Assembly (NCBI RefSeq): GCF_003646465.1
Contig: NZ_QZEX01000003.1
Coordinates: 62,001 to 126,000, forward strand
Direction: 5' to 3'
Origin: Chachezhania antarctica
GTDB taxonomy: Bacteria; Pseudomonadota; Alphaproteobacteria; Rhodobacterales; Rhodobacteraceae
DNA: 64,000 bases
Below are positions 42,270 to 50,971 of the stretch, piece by piece; position 1 is the stretch's first letter, and every line of letters begins with the position of its first letter. Both the position numbers and the translations under genes were made by a program. The notes under the pieces were generated by a model, which was not told the DNA's origin, did no database searches, and saw only the letters and a program-made list of their open reading frames with translations.

Positions 42270-43295
42270 TCAGCGGTTCTCGATCGATTTTTCCGCTTCG
42301 TTCACCAGATCGACGCCGATCTTTTCCTTCCAGGCGTCGTAGACACCGCGCGTCGCATCGACGAACTGCTGGCGTTCTTCGTCGGTCAGCGTGACCACGT
42401 CGACCCCGTACCCCTTGACCTCGTCGATCAGGGAGGTGTCACCGCCCGTCAGGCCCTTGCGCGCAACCTCGACCCCGTAGGCGCCCGCATCGATGGCCGC
42501 CTGACGAAGGATTTCCTGATCTTCGGGGGTGAAGCTGTTGAAGACCTCGGGGTTCACCGCGAAGATCAGCGGATCGGCCACGTAGCCCCACAGCGTCACG
42601 TAGGTCTGGCCCAGCTCATGCATCTTCAGAACGGTGTAGATGGTCAGCGGGTTTTCCTGCCCGTCCACCGCACCGGTGGTCAGCGCCGGCTGTGCATCAG
42701 CCCAGCTCATCTGCGTCGGGTTTGCACCAAGCGCGGTGAACATATCGTTGTAGATCGGCGAGCCCACGACACGCAGTTTCAGGCCCTTCATGTCCGCGGG
42801 GGTGCGGATCGGTTTCTTGGAGTTCGTGACCTCGCGAAAGCCGTTTTCGGCCCAGGCCAGCGGGATCGCGCCCTTCGATTCTACGACCTCGAACAGCTTC
42901 TCGCCAACCGGGCCCTGAGTCAGCGCGTCCAGCGCCGCGTAATCCGGCATCAGAAACGGCAACGAGAACAGGTTCAGCTCGTTGATCTGGGGCGACCAGT
43001 TGATGGTCGAGCCGACCGCCATGTCGATCACGCCCTGCCGCAAAGCGGTGAATTCGCGCGTCTGGTCCCCCTGTACCAGCTGCACGCCGGGATAGATCTT
43101 CATGTTGATCCGCCCGTCGGTCCGCTCGGCCACCAGTTCGGCCCAGCGGTCCGCGGTCAGGCCCCAGGGAAACGGTGCCGGAACCACGGTCGAGACGCGG
43201 TATTCGTCCTTGTAATTGTCCTGCGCCATTGCCGGAGCAACGCCCAGCGACGCCACTGCCGCACCCGCGGCAATCCATGTCTTCAGGTTCATCAT
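42270..43295 (-). CDS. dctP: TRAP transporter solute-binding protein, DctP type (system 1)
   Basis: A 341-residue periplasmic receptor. ATG 43295 follows GGAGGAG and gives a signal peptide (MMNLKTWIAAGAAVASLGVA, then PAMAQ). Family marks are AERTDGRINMKIYPGVQL, GLKLRVVGSPIYNDMFTALGANP and DGQENPL. It lies 53 bases after the E1 beta gene, so the importer is co-expressed with a 2-oxoacid dehydrogenase E1 and a carboligase-like enzyme; a 2-oxo- or hydroxy-acid ligand is a fair guess. Confidence 0.92.
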   Translation of the reverse strand: MMNLKTWIAAGAAVASLGVAPAMAQDNYKDEYRVSTVVPAPFPWGLTADRWAELVAERTDGRINMKIYPGVQLVQGDQTREFTALRQGVIDMAVGSTINWSPQINELNLFSLPFLMPDYAALDALTQGPVGEKLFEVVESKGAIPLAWAENGFREVTNSKKPIRTPADMKGLKLRVVGSPIYNDMFTALGANPTQMSWADAQPALTTGAVDGQENPLTIYTVLKMHELGQTYVTLWGYVADPLIFAVNPEVFNSFTPEDQEILRQAAIDAGAYGVEVARKGLTGGDTSLIDEVKGYGVDVVTLTDEERQQFVDATRGVYDAWKEKIGVDLVNEAEKSIENR

Positions 43296-43348
43296 GATTT
43301 CTCCTCCCATGATTGATAGTGTTCGGCGCCTCCCCGACGCCTTCGGTT

Positions 43349-44335
43349 TCAGGAAACCTCTGCAGGCTGCATCGTCTTTCGCACAGCCGCCACGATCCGC
43401 GCCGGGCTGACGCGGGCCTCGTCCTCCATCGTCGGCGCATAGGCGACCGGGATCCGGGGCGCGCCCAGACGCGACACCGGCGCCTTCAGGCGGAAATGCA
43501 GCGCTTCGGCCACGCTCGCCGCGATCTCGGCGCCGAAGCCCGACACCGTCACCGCTTCGTGGACAACCAGCAGCCGCCCTGTCTTCTCGACCGAGGCCAT
43601 CACCGCATCGCGGTCCCAGGGCCAGAGCGTGCGCAGGTCGATCACCTCGGCCTCGATACCGTCAGAGGCCAGCGTCTCGGCCGCTTTCAGGCAGCCTTGC
43701 CGCATCCCCGACCAGGTGACGAGCGTCACGTCCCGCCCCTCGCGCGCGATATCCGCCTTGCCCAGTGGAACCATGTGGTCGCCTTCGGGCAGTTCGCCCT
43801 CCAGCCCCCAGAGGTTCTTGTGCTCCATGTAGACGACAGGATCGTCGCACCGGATGGCGGCTTTCAGCAGGCCCAGGTTATCGGCCGGGGTCGACGGCGC
43901 GACGACCACCAGCCCGGGAATATGCGTGTACCAGCTTTCCAGCGACTGCGAATGCTGCGCGGCGGACGACCGCCACATGCCCACGGGTTCACGCACCACC
44001 AGCGGCACCCGCATCTGGCCCCCGAACATGAATCGCGCCTTGGCCGCCTGGTTCACCAGTTCATCCACAGCACAGAGCGCGAAATCGGAAAACCGCATCT
44101 CGACGATGGGCCGGGTTCCGGTCATCGCGGCACCGACGGCGGCGCCCATGATGCAGGCCTCGGAGATCGGCGTATCGGCGATGCGGCCAGTGCCGAACAT
44201 CTCCTGCAGGCCCTTGTACTGGCCGAAGACGCCGCCGCGGCCCAGGTCCTCTCCCAGAGCCCAGACGGACGCGTCGCGTTCCATTTCCTCGATCACGGCG
44301 CGGCGGCCAGCTTCCAGATAGGTCGACATCGTCAT
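43349..44335 (-). CDS. 2-oxoacid/acetoin dehydrogenase E1 component, beta subunit
   Basis: A 328-residue transketolase-fold subunit (ALGEDLGRGGVFGQYKGLQE; DTPISEACIMGAAVGAAMTG; MEHKNLWG; VIDLRTLWPWDRDAVMASV). It pairs with the alpha subunit encoded just upstream (TGATG overlap). It resembles acetoin- or branched-chain-type E1 beta. No E2 or E3 gene is in the window, so the acyl group must pass to a complex encoded elsewhere or to a different acceptor. Confidence 0.88.
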   Translation of the reverse strand: MTMSTYLEAGRRAVIEEMERDASVWALGEDLGRGGVFGQYKGLQEMFGTGRIADTPISEACIMGAAVGAAMTGTRPIVEMRFSDFALCAVDELVNQAAKARFMFGGQMRVPLVVREPVGMWRSSAAQHSQSLESWYTHIPGLVVVAPSTPADNLGLLKAAIRCDDPVVYMEHKNLWGLEGELPEGDHMVPLGKADIAREGRDVTLVTWSGMRQGCLKAAETLASDGIEAEVIDLRTLWPWDRDAVMASVEKTGRLLVVHEAVTVSGFGAEIAASVAEALHFRLKAPVSRLGAPRIPVAYAPTMEDEARVSPARIVAAVRKTMQPAEVS

Positions 44336-45345
44336 CAGTACGCCCTTTCGCGCGGGTCACCCACATCCTGCACATCCGTGAAGGCGCCGGCGGCCTCCGG
44401 CCAATCGGTCTCGCGCGCCGTGCGGGCGATTTCGGCCATTGCCGCCGCTTCGCTGCGGTGCAGTTCGGTCAGCTGTGCATCCTCGATCCCGGCCATCCGC
44501 AGGGCGACCTCCAGCCGCGCGATGGGATCGTTGCCGCGCCATTCCTCGACCTCCTGCGCCGGACGATAAGCTGCCGGATCGACCGAGGTATGCCCCGTCA
44601 TCCGGTAGGTATGGCAGGTCAGGAACCGCGGCCCCTGCCCCGCGCGCACGGCATCGATGGCCGCCCGCGCCGCCGCATCGACGGCCGTCAGATCGTTGCC
44701 ATCGACCTCGGTCGTCTCGATGCCAAGGCTTTCGGCCCGTGCTCCGGCCCCGGCGCCGCCGGTCATCTCGCGCGTGCGCGTGGTGGCCGAGAAATTGTTG
44801 TCCTCGCAGACGAACAGCACCGGCAGATCGAACACCCGCGCCCAGTTCAGCCCCTCCATGAACGGGCCGCGGTTCACCGCACCGTCACCGAAGATACAGG
44901 TCACGATCTGGCGTGACCCCTGAAGCTTCAGGGCATGGGCCGCCCCGGTGGCAATCGGGATATTGGCGCCGACAACACCGTTCGCACCCAGCATGCCCAC
45001 GCCGAAATCGGCGATATGCATGGATCCACCCTTGCCGCCGCAGGTCCCGCCCTTGCGCCCGAACAGTTCACGCATCATCGCCAGACCATCGGCGCCCTTG
45101 GCCAGCGTGTGACCGTGGCCGCGATGGGTCGACAGCATCAGGTCGGCGGTTTCGAGATTGCCGCAGACACCCGCCGCGACCGCCTCCTGCCCGATTGACG
45201 GGTGGATGGCGCCCAGCACCAGGCCCTCCTTCTGGCCAGCGATCGCCTCCTCCTCGAAGGCGCGGATGCGGTGCATCAGCCCCAGCAGTTCCAGGAATCG
45301 TTCCCAGTCGAAATTGTCACGGCGCAGGCCCGGACCTTCCGTCAT
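44335..45345 (-). CDS. 2-oxoacid/acetoin dehydrogenase E1 component, alpha subunit
   Basis: A 336-residue ThDP-binding subunit. The AIHPSIGQEAVAAGVCGNL and STHRGHGHTLAKGA segments, the GGKGGSMHIAD loop and the cofactor motif GDGAVNRGPFMEGLN ... EDNN are plain. The MTGHTSVDPAAYRP segment corresponds to the usual phosphorylation-loop region. It overlaps the IclR gene upstream by 29 bases and E1 beta by one base, so regulator and enzyme are in one message. Confidence 0.88.
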   Translation of the reverse strand: MTEGPGLRRDNFDWERFLELLGLMHRIRAFEEEAIAGQKEGLVLGAIHPSIGQEAVAAGVCGNLETADLMLSTHRGHGHTLAKGADGLAMMRELFGRKGGTCGGKGGSMHIADFGVGMLGANGVVGANIPIATGAAHALKLQGSRQIVTCIFGDGAVNRGPFMEGLNWARVFDLPVLFVCEDNNFSATTRTREMTGGAGAGARAESLGIETTEVDGNDLTAVDAAARAAIDAVRAGQGPRFLTCHTYRMTGHTSVDPAAYRPAQEVEEWRGNDPIARLEVALRMAGIEDAQLTELHRSEAAAMAEIARTARETDWPEAAGAFTDVQDVGDPRERAY

Positions 45346-46162
45346 TTCCTGTTCCTCTCCCTTGCAGTTCCTGTGTCCGCGCTTCGCTGTCGCGGCGACG
45401 GCCGATCACGGTTCCCAGATCGCCGGCCTCGGCCCTCAGCAGGGCCACGAGTTCCTCCAGCCGGGGCGGTTCCACCCGCTCCCGGATCGCCGCGACCGAC
45501 AGCGCGGCGGCCACCCGGCCATCCGCGTCGATCACCGGCACGCCCACGGCATTCATCGCGCTGACGATATGACCGTCGTTGACGACATATCCCCGCGCCC
45601 GCGATGCGCTGATCATCCCCCGCAATGCATCGTCCCCGAAGGCCGCAAAGGGGCGGCGGGCCTCCTGCGTGGTGGCGATGATGCGGTCGATCTCGGCCTC
45701 GGGCTCGAAGGCCAGCAGCGCAAGCGAACCGGCCCCCACCCCCAAAGGCCGACGATCCCCCACCGAAAGCGTCAGGGTGCGGATCGGATAGGCCCCCGTC
45801 TGGCGATCCACGCAATGCGCCTGATCCCCGTCGCGCAGCGACAGGAAGATCGTGTCGCCCGTCGCCACCGCCAGCCGCGCCAGTGCCGGCCGGGCGAGTT
45901 CGATGATATGGAACCGACGCGCGGCGTTGCCCAGATTGAACAGACAATAGCCCAGCCGATAGCGCTTCCCCGACGCATCCGTCTCGACGTACCCGACATC
46001 GATAAGCGCGCGCAGGATCCGCGAAACGGTCGACTTGCCCAGCCCGATGGCAAGGGCCACGTCCGACAGGCGCATGCCGCCGGAATCGCCCTCCGACAGC
46101 ACTTTCAGCACCATCGAAGCACGCCCGATCGTCTGCACGGATGCAACGCCAGAGTCCGGCAC
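45317..46162 (-). CDS. IclR-family transcriptional regulator (ThDP/TRAP operon)
   Basis: A 281-residue IclR protein (SVQTIGRASMVLKVLSEGDS; LSDVALAIGLGKSTVSRILR helix-turn-helix; effector domain from LRDGDQAHCVDRQTGAYPIR to VSAMNAVGVPVIDADGRVAA). GTG 46162 follows GAGGGAGGAAAAC; the much longer frame upstream has no such site. It is first in the operon with E1 alpha/beta, TRAP and ThDP genes. GTGAAAC repeats upstream (46205-46246) suggest autoregulation. It is distinct in sequence from the IclR at 20.3 kb. Confidence 0.9.
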   Translation of the reverse strand: MPDSGVASVQTIGRASMVLKVLSEGDSGGMRLSDVALAIGLGKSTVSRILRALIDVGYVETDASGKRYRLGYCLFNLGNAARRFHIIELARPALARLAVATGDTIFLSLRDGDQAHCVDRQTGAYPIRTLTLSVGDRRPLGVGAGSLALLAFEPEAEIDRIIATTQEARRPFAAFGDDALRGMISASRARGYVVNDGHIVSAMNAVGVPVIDADGRVAAALSVAAIRERVEPPRLEELVALLRAEAGDLGTVIGRRRDSEARTQELQGRGTGNDGRSGPAP

Positions 46163-46204
46163 GTTTTCCTCCCTCGAACGGATCCCCAGTCCGTTTGTCC
46201 CGCT

Positions 46205-46246
46205 AAGTGAAACAGATTCGTACAATAAGTGAAACAAAAATTTCAC
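46205..46246. promoter_or_regulatory. GTGAAAC direct and inverted repeats upstream of the second IclR gene
   Basis: AAGTGAAACA occurs at 46205-46214 and again at 46227-46236, 22 bases apart. The second copy also pairs with TTTCAC at 46241-46246 as GTGAAA-N6-TTTCAC. The spacing of two helix turns on an AT-rich background suggests binding of the adjacent IclR as a tetramer. The half-site is the same as in the 19-37 kb palindromes, but the arrangement differs. Confidence 0.5.
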
Positions 46247-46551
46247 CGATAAATTGGGAAGTCCAACTTTCTTCATGCTTTCCCAGCCATGGGCGGGGTT
46301 CGGGCACTTCGGCGTGGCCGCCAACGGCTGTCCGGCCTCGCCTTCCGGCAGGGTCAGGATCGGACGCGGGCATCGTGCCCCCGGAGTGATGTTTTCAGGG
46401 ACGTCCGCACATGCAGGGACGACCCCGACCAATGGCATGATGAGGGTACGCCGGGCCCGCGCCTTTGGTATTTCCCGTCACCTTGACAAGATTGCGTCGC
46501 AAACCCTGCCCGTATGGCCTGTCAGCCATCGTGATCTGTCGATGAGGTCCG

Positions 46552-46680
46552 AATGACGAGTTGCAAATCTCTAAGATCAGCAAGGGCAACTTTGGACCGG
46601 ATCAGGACGGCATACATGGTCCGAAAAGGACAACTGAGAGAAGGCTGCCCACTGGCGATCCACCCAAGCGGTGAGGCGTG
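46552..46680 (+). pseudogene. Possible IS6-family transposase C-terminal remnant
   Basis: The frame reads KSLRSARATLDRIRTAYM, then VRKGQLREG. The SA.ATL.GIE..HM.RKGQL pattern is the C-terminal end of IS6-type transposases. No other part of the transposase and no terminal repeats are seen. The surrounding gap 46247-46809 shows no gene otherwise. Together with the N-terminal remnant at 18.1 kb this hints at old IS6-type activity. Confidence 0.4.
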
Positions 46681-46809
46681 ATCGCCGACCACGGTCGCCT
46701 TTTCATGCCGAAGGGGAACGTTGCGACAGAACCAGCGCAACCCGGATCCCATGACAACCACCAGCCTCGACGCCCGAGACAGACGCCACGCCTCGGTTCG
46801 CGGGCCCGG

Positions 46810-48087
46810 CTATCGGTAGATCGCCGTCGGCAGCCACATCGACAGGGCGGGTACGAAGGTCAGGAGCAGCAGGACCGCCAGCAGCGGCACCAGGAACGGT
46901 GCGGTGGCGATCACGCAGCGTTCGAAAGGCACGTCGGCGACCTTCGACAACACGTAAAGCACCAGCCCCACCGGCGGGGTCAACAGCCCGATCATCAGGT
47001 TGAGGATCAGGATGATCCCGAAATGCACCGGGTCGATCCCGATGCTGATGGCCACCGGCAGCAGGACCGGCGTCAGGATGGTGATCGCGGCGATGGTTTC
47101 CATGAAGCAGCCCACCACCAGCACCACCGCCATGATGATCAGCAAGATCGCGGCCGGGCTGTCGGTGAAGGCCAGCAGGGTGCCGGCGAATTTCTGCGCC
47201 ACCTGGTTGGCGGTCAGGATCCAGCCGAAGATCGCCGAGGCCGCAACGATCATCATGATCGAGGCCGTGGTCTCGACCGTGTCCATCGACACCCGCAGGA
47301 TCCGGCGAAGGTTCAGGGTCCGGTAGACGAACACACCCAGGGCCAGGGCATAGACGACGGCCGCAATCGCGGCCTCGGTCGGGGTGAAGGCGCCGGTCAG
47401 GATGCCGCCGACGATGATGATGGGCGTGAACAGCGGCAGGATCGCGTGGCCGAAACTGCGCAGGAAATGCCCGATCAGGAAACGTTCGTCGCGCGGGTAG
47501 CCCCGGATCCGCGAGAAGACGGCGACCATCGCCATCAGCGATGCCGCCATCACGAAACCCGGCACCAGCCCCGCCGCGAACAGCTGCCCGATCGAGGCAT
47601 TGGCGATCACGCCATACACCACCAGCGGCAGGGACGGCGGTATGATCGGCCCGATGGTCGACGACGCCGCGGTGATCCCGACCGAAAAGTCGGTGTCGTA
47701 GCCGGCATCGCGCATGGCCTTGATCTCGATATTGCCAAGGCCGCCCGCATCGGCCACCGCCGCGCCCGACATGCCCGCAAAGACGACGCTGGCGCCCACG
47801 TTCACGTGCCCCAGCCCGCCGTGCATCCAGCCGACGGTCGCGCGGGCGAAGGCGAAGATCTTGTTGGTGATCCCCGACGTGTTCATCAGGTGACCGGCAA
47901 GGATGAAGAACGGCACCGCGATCAGCGGGAAGGAGTTGATGCCGTTGACCATGTTATGAAGCACCACGACATCCGGCATCCCCGACTGCGAGATGAAGAA
48001 CAGCGACGCCAGCCCCAGCGCCACCGCCACCGGCGCGCCCAGGATCAGCAGCACGAACAGGATTACGAACATGAACGTCAGGATCAT
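46810..48087 (-). CDS. dctM: TRAP transporter large permease, DctM type (system 2)
   Basis: A 425-residue polytopic membrane protein (MILTFMFVILFVLLILGAPV; SFPLIAVPFFILAGHLMNTS; GMSGAAVADAGGLGNIEIKA; PPSLPLVVYGVIANASIGQL; TPTEAAIAAVVYALALGVF). It is the last gene of a three-gene P-Q-M operon, and 18 bases separate it from dctQ. It is sequence-divergent from the system 1 DctM. Confidence 0.93.
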   Translation of the reverse strand: MILTFMFVILFVLLILGAPVAVALGLASLFFISQSGMPDVVVLHNMVNGINSFPLIAVPFFILAGHLMNTSGITNKIFAFARATVGWMHGGLGHVNVGASVVFAGMSGAAVADAGGLGNIEIKAMRDAGYDTDFSVGITAASSTIGPIIPPSLPLVVYGVIANASIGQLFAAGLVPGFVMAASLMAMVAVFSRIRGYPRDERFLIGHFLRSFGHAILPLFTPIIIVGGILTGAFTPTEAAIAAVVYALALGVFVYRTLNLRRILRVSMDTVETTASIMMIVAASAIFGWILTANQVAQKFAGTLLAFTDSPAAILLIIMAVVLVVGCFMETIAAITILTPVLLPVAISIGIDPVHFGIILILNLMIGLLTPPVGLVLYVLSKVADVPFERCVIATAPFLVPLLAVLLLLTFVPALSMWLPTAIYR

Positions 48088-48105
48088 TTGGAACGGGCTT
48101 TCATG

Positions 48106-48690
48106 TCAGTCGGAAACATCGGACAGCGCGTGATCCTCGATCTCGCGCCTTACAACTTCGGGGCTCTGGCGGATCTTCCGGACAAGCCACATCAGGGAAA
48201 AGATCGCCATCGCCGCCAGGGCGGCCGCGACCGCCCAGTAAAGCAGGCTCTTGGGGATCTCGGCCGAGGCCATCTTGGTTCGTGTCTTCAACGCCAGTTC
48301 GACCGCCAGCCAGGACAGGTAGGCCCAGAACCCGAGGCTCAGCGCCTCCATCGCCACGCTCAGCCACTTGGCGATACGGTCCGGCAGGTAGCGGTAGAAG
48401 AATTCAAGGAAGATGTGGGTGCCCTTGCGGCTGACCGTGACCGCGCCCAGGAACGCGACGAGGATCAGCACGTAGCGCGCGATCTCTTCGGTCCAGGCAA
48501 TGCTGTCGTTCAGCACATAGCGGGTGAAAAACTGCAGGAAGACGATCACCGCCAGCAGCCAGAGCGCGATCAGCCCCGGCAGGTCGACGGCCTTGATGTC
48601 CAGCGGCGCGGTGTCTTCGCCATCGACGAAAGGGCCGGCCGCATCGCGGCCGTGCCCTTCGTCCTTCACCTGATTGTCGGGATCCTTCAT
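48106..48690 (-). CDS. dctQ: TRAP transporter small permease, DctQ type (system 2)
   Basis: A 194-residue membrane subunit with four hydrophobic helices (LPGLIALWLLAVIVFLQFFT; RYVLILVAFLGAVTV; LSVAMEALSLGFWAYLSWLA; LLYWAVAAALAAMAIFSLMW) and the usual TEEIARY. ATG 48690 is 14 bases after dctP; the longer frame runs back into dctP. Confidence 0.9.
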   Translation of the reverse strand: MKDPDNQVKDEGHGRDAAGPFVDGEDTAPLDIKAVDLPGLIALWLLAVIVFLQFFTRYVLNDSIAWTEEIARYVLILVAFLGAVTVSRKGTHIFLEFFYRYLPDRIAKWLSVAMEALSLGFWAYLSWLAVELALKTRTKMASAEIPKSLLYWAVAAALAAMAIFSLMWLVRKIRQSPEVVRREIEDHALSDVSD

Positions 48691-48704
48691 CGCCGGCAGC
48701 AGCC

Positions 48705-49679
48705 TCAGAGACCTTGCAACCGCTCGAAATGATCCAGCTCGTAGGGCACCTTGGAGGTGTCCGTCAGCATCGGCTTGACCGCGTTCTGGAAGGGTTCCTT
48801 GTCGATCTCGTTCACGTTGATGCCCTGGTCGCGGAACCACGCCACGAGGCTCTGCTCGCTGTCATAGATCTCTTGCGAGACCCTGGCGGCTGCCTCTTCC
48901 AGCACCTCCTCGACAATGGCGGCATCATCGCCCAGCCGCGACATGGCGCTGTCGGACACGATGATGAGAAGCGAGTTCAGGATATGCCCCGTCAGGTTGA
49001 TGTTCGACTGGACCTCGTAGAACTTCTTGAACTGGATCGTCGGCAGCGGGTTTTCCTGCGCATCGACCACGCCCTGCTGCAGCGCAAGATAGACCTCGGA
49101 AAACGCCATAGGCGTCGGGTTCGCGCCGACCGCGTTGGGGAACATCAGCATGACGGGCGAATTCGGCACCCGGATCTTCAGCCCTTCCATGTCGGACGGC
49201 TGGGTGATCGGGAAATTCGATGTCACGTGGCGCTGGCCGTAATAGACAAGGCCCATCACCGTGTGGCCGGTCGCGTCCTTGTAACCGTCCGACAGCTCGG
49301 CAAAGAGATCGCTGTCACGGTAGTTTTTCCAGTGATCGTAGCCGCGCATGATGAACGGGTAGTCGGAAATCGCGATCGGCCCGTAATAGCGTTCGACGAA
49401 GCTGGGGCCGGTATAGATGATGTCGACGGCACCGATGCCCAGGCCTTCGTTGATCTCGACTTCCTTGCCCAGCGACGAGGCCGGGAAGACCTGGACGTCG
49501 ACGCGCCCGTCGGTGCGTTCGGCGATCTGTTCCGCCGCCCACAGCGCAACCTGGTGATAGCCCGAGCCTTCCTCGTAGACATGGGCCCATTTCAGGGTCT
49601 GCTGCGCCAGTGCCGATGTCGCACTGGCAAGCGTCAAGACGGCTGCCCCTGCAAGGGCGCCGAGTTTGGCAAATTTCAT
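48705..49679 (-). CDS. dctP: TRAP transporter solute-binding protein, DctP type (system 2)
   Basis: A 324-residue receptor. ATG 49679 has GGGAGG seven bases upstream; the ATG two codons earlier lies too close to it. The signal peptide is MKFAKLGALAGAAVLTLASA followed by TSALAQ. Family marks are AERTDGRVDVQVFPASSLG, MEGLKIRVPNSPVMLMFPNAVGANP and DAQENPL. These features fit the sialic-acid/uronate-like DctP branch, but the ligand cannot be named. It diverges from a GntR gene across a GTATAC palindrome. Confidence 0.92.
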   Translation of the reverse strand: MKFAKLGALAGAAVLTLASATSALAQQTLKWAHVYEEGSGYHQVALWAAEQIAERTDGRVDVQVFPASSLGKEVEINEGLGIGAVDIIYTGPSFVERYYGPIAISDYPFIMRGYDHWKNYRDSDLFAELSDGYKDATGHTVMGLVYYGQRHVTSNFPITQPSDMEGLKIRVPNSPVMLMFPNAVGANPTPMAFSEVYLALQQGVVDAQENPLPTIQFKKFYEVQSNINLTGHILNSLLIIVSDSAMSRLGDDAAIVEEVLEEAAARVSQEIYDSEQSLVAWFRDQGINVNEIDKEPFQNAVKPMLTDTSKVPYELDHFERLQGL

Positions 49680-49763
49680 TGTCATTCCTCCCTGGGTTCT
49701 CCAGGCCAGCCGCGTTCGGCGGATGGCCCCTCCTTGTCCCGATCTCGAGTCGGGTATTTGCAA

Positions 49764-49793
49764 CTTGTATACTAGTTAAATCTCGTATACAAG
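49764..49793. promoter_or_regulatory. Putative GntR operator
   Basis: CTTGTATAC (49764-49772) and GTATACAAG (49785-49793) form a 9-bp inverted repeat with a 12-base spacer. Each arm contains the palindrome GTATAC, so two dimer sites about two turns apart are possible. It lies between the TRAP operon and the FadR-type regulator; TTGTATACAA-like sites are common for this regulator class. Confidence 0.6.
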
Positions 49794-49918
49794 GCATGCT
49801 TGCAGGAATTTCGGGCGCTCTCCTTGAGGGTGTGAAACCGGCTATGGTCGCGGCGATGGAAACCGGGCATTTGGGGTGGCCAGAGATCGACCGACGCAAC
49901 TGGAACGGAGTCCGGAAC

Positions 49919-50731
49919 ATGGCCAGCGAGAGCACCGAAGGGCGAACGCCAAACCCGAAGGACGGCCGGGTGTCGGGCAATCAGGACGCGCCACGCAAGC
50001 GCTCTCCCGGACAAGGGCCCAGGGGGGCGGCGCGGTTTTCCAGTTCCAGTGACCGGACCAGCGCCGACATCGTCTATGAAAAGCTGCACGGCGCCATCGC
50101 CTCGATGGAGCTGCTGCCCGGCACGCCCGTTTCGGAACTGACCCTGACGCGGGAATTCGGTGTCAGCCGCACGCCCGTGCGCGCGGCGCTGCAACGACTG
50201 GCAAAGGAAAAACTGGTCGAGATCGTGCCGAAATCGGGCACGTTCGTGGGGCGGATCCCGGTCTCGGGCCTGATCGAAGCCATCGTCGCGCGTCGCGCGC
50301 TCGAGGTGATGATCGTGCGCAACACGGTCGATCGTGCCACGCCCGACGACATGACCTATCTGCGCGACCAGCTGGCCCGGCAGCGCATGCTGGCCGACAG
50401 GGGTGAACTGGCGCCGTTCCACGCCGCGGACGAGGCTTTTCATGCAGCACTTGCCACGATGGCGGGCTATCCCGGGATCTGGGACATCATCCGCACCCTG
50501 AAGATCCAGGTCGACCGCTACCGCCAGTTGACCCTGCCGCAGGAGGGGCGGCTGGAGATGGTGATCCGCGAGCACACCGCGGTGGTCGACGCCATCGAGG
50601 CGGGCGACGCCGACACGGCGGCCCGCGCGATGGAAGAGCACCTGGACAAGCTGCAACTGGATATCGAGGTCTTCGGCCAGGATCACCCGGAATACTTCAT
50701 CCACGACCGCGCAGTTGACGATCAGGTCTGA
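49919..50731 (+). CDS. GntR-family (FadR subfamily) transcriptional regulator
   Basis: A 270-residue regulator. After a basic, low-complexity N-terminus of about 40 residues comes the winged helix (IVYEKLHGAIASMELLPGTP; LTREFGVSRTPVRAALQRLA). The all-helical FCD effector domain follows, with metal-binding-type residues (HAADEAFHAALATMAG; REHTAVVDAIEAGDADTAA). ATG 49919 has GGAG eight bases upstream. It is divergent from TRAP system 2, which it probably represses until the imported acid binds. Confidence 0.9.
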   Translation: MASESTEGRTPNPKDGRVSGNQDAPRKRSPGQGPRGAARFSSSSDRTSADIVYEKLHGAIASMELLPGTPVSELTLTREFGVSRTPVRAALQRLAKEKLVEIVPKSGTFVGRIPVSGLIEAIVARRALEVMIVRNTVDRATPDDMTYLRDQLARQRMLADRGELAPFHAADEAFHAALATMAGYPGIWDIIRTLKIQVDRYRQLTLPQEGRLEMVIREHTAVVDAIEAGDADTAARAMEEHLDKLQLDIEVFGQDHPEYFIHDRAVDDQV

Positions 50732-50971
50732 TCCGGCCCGCCGGTCCGTCATGAGGCAAGAGTTAGGCAGACCGATGCGCCGGGAAGATCACGGGCGGGT
50801 TCAAATTCCCGCCTCCGGTGCTGCGGGTTAGGGCCAAGCGGCAGGCCGGCCGGAAGCCGCATGGCCGCGATCCGTTCGGTGGTGGGCCCGCAAGGCTCGA
50901 TCTTGCGGCCCGGCCCCGGATTGGGTACCCGGTGCGCCTTCCCGATTCCCAGCTTCGAAATGGTCCTGCCC

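Noticed and set aside
46678-48732. A 684-codon plus-strand frame opposite dctM/dctQ
   Set aside because: Extreme His/Asp/Arg/Gln composition typical of antisense reading of membrane-protein genes; the minus strand holds intact DctM and DctQ.
50794-50815. tRNA T-arm-like hairpin (GGGCGGGTTCAAATTCCCGCC)
   Set aside because: No acceptor stem, anticodon arm or CCA end nearby, and the loop-stem junction is off by one base; possibly an old attachment-site scrap but not supportable.
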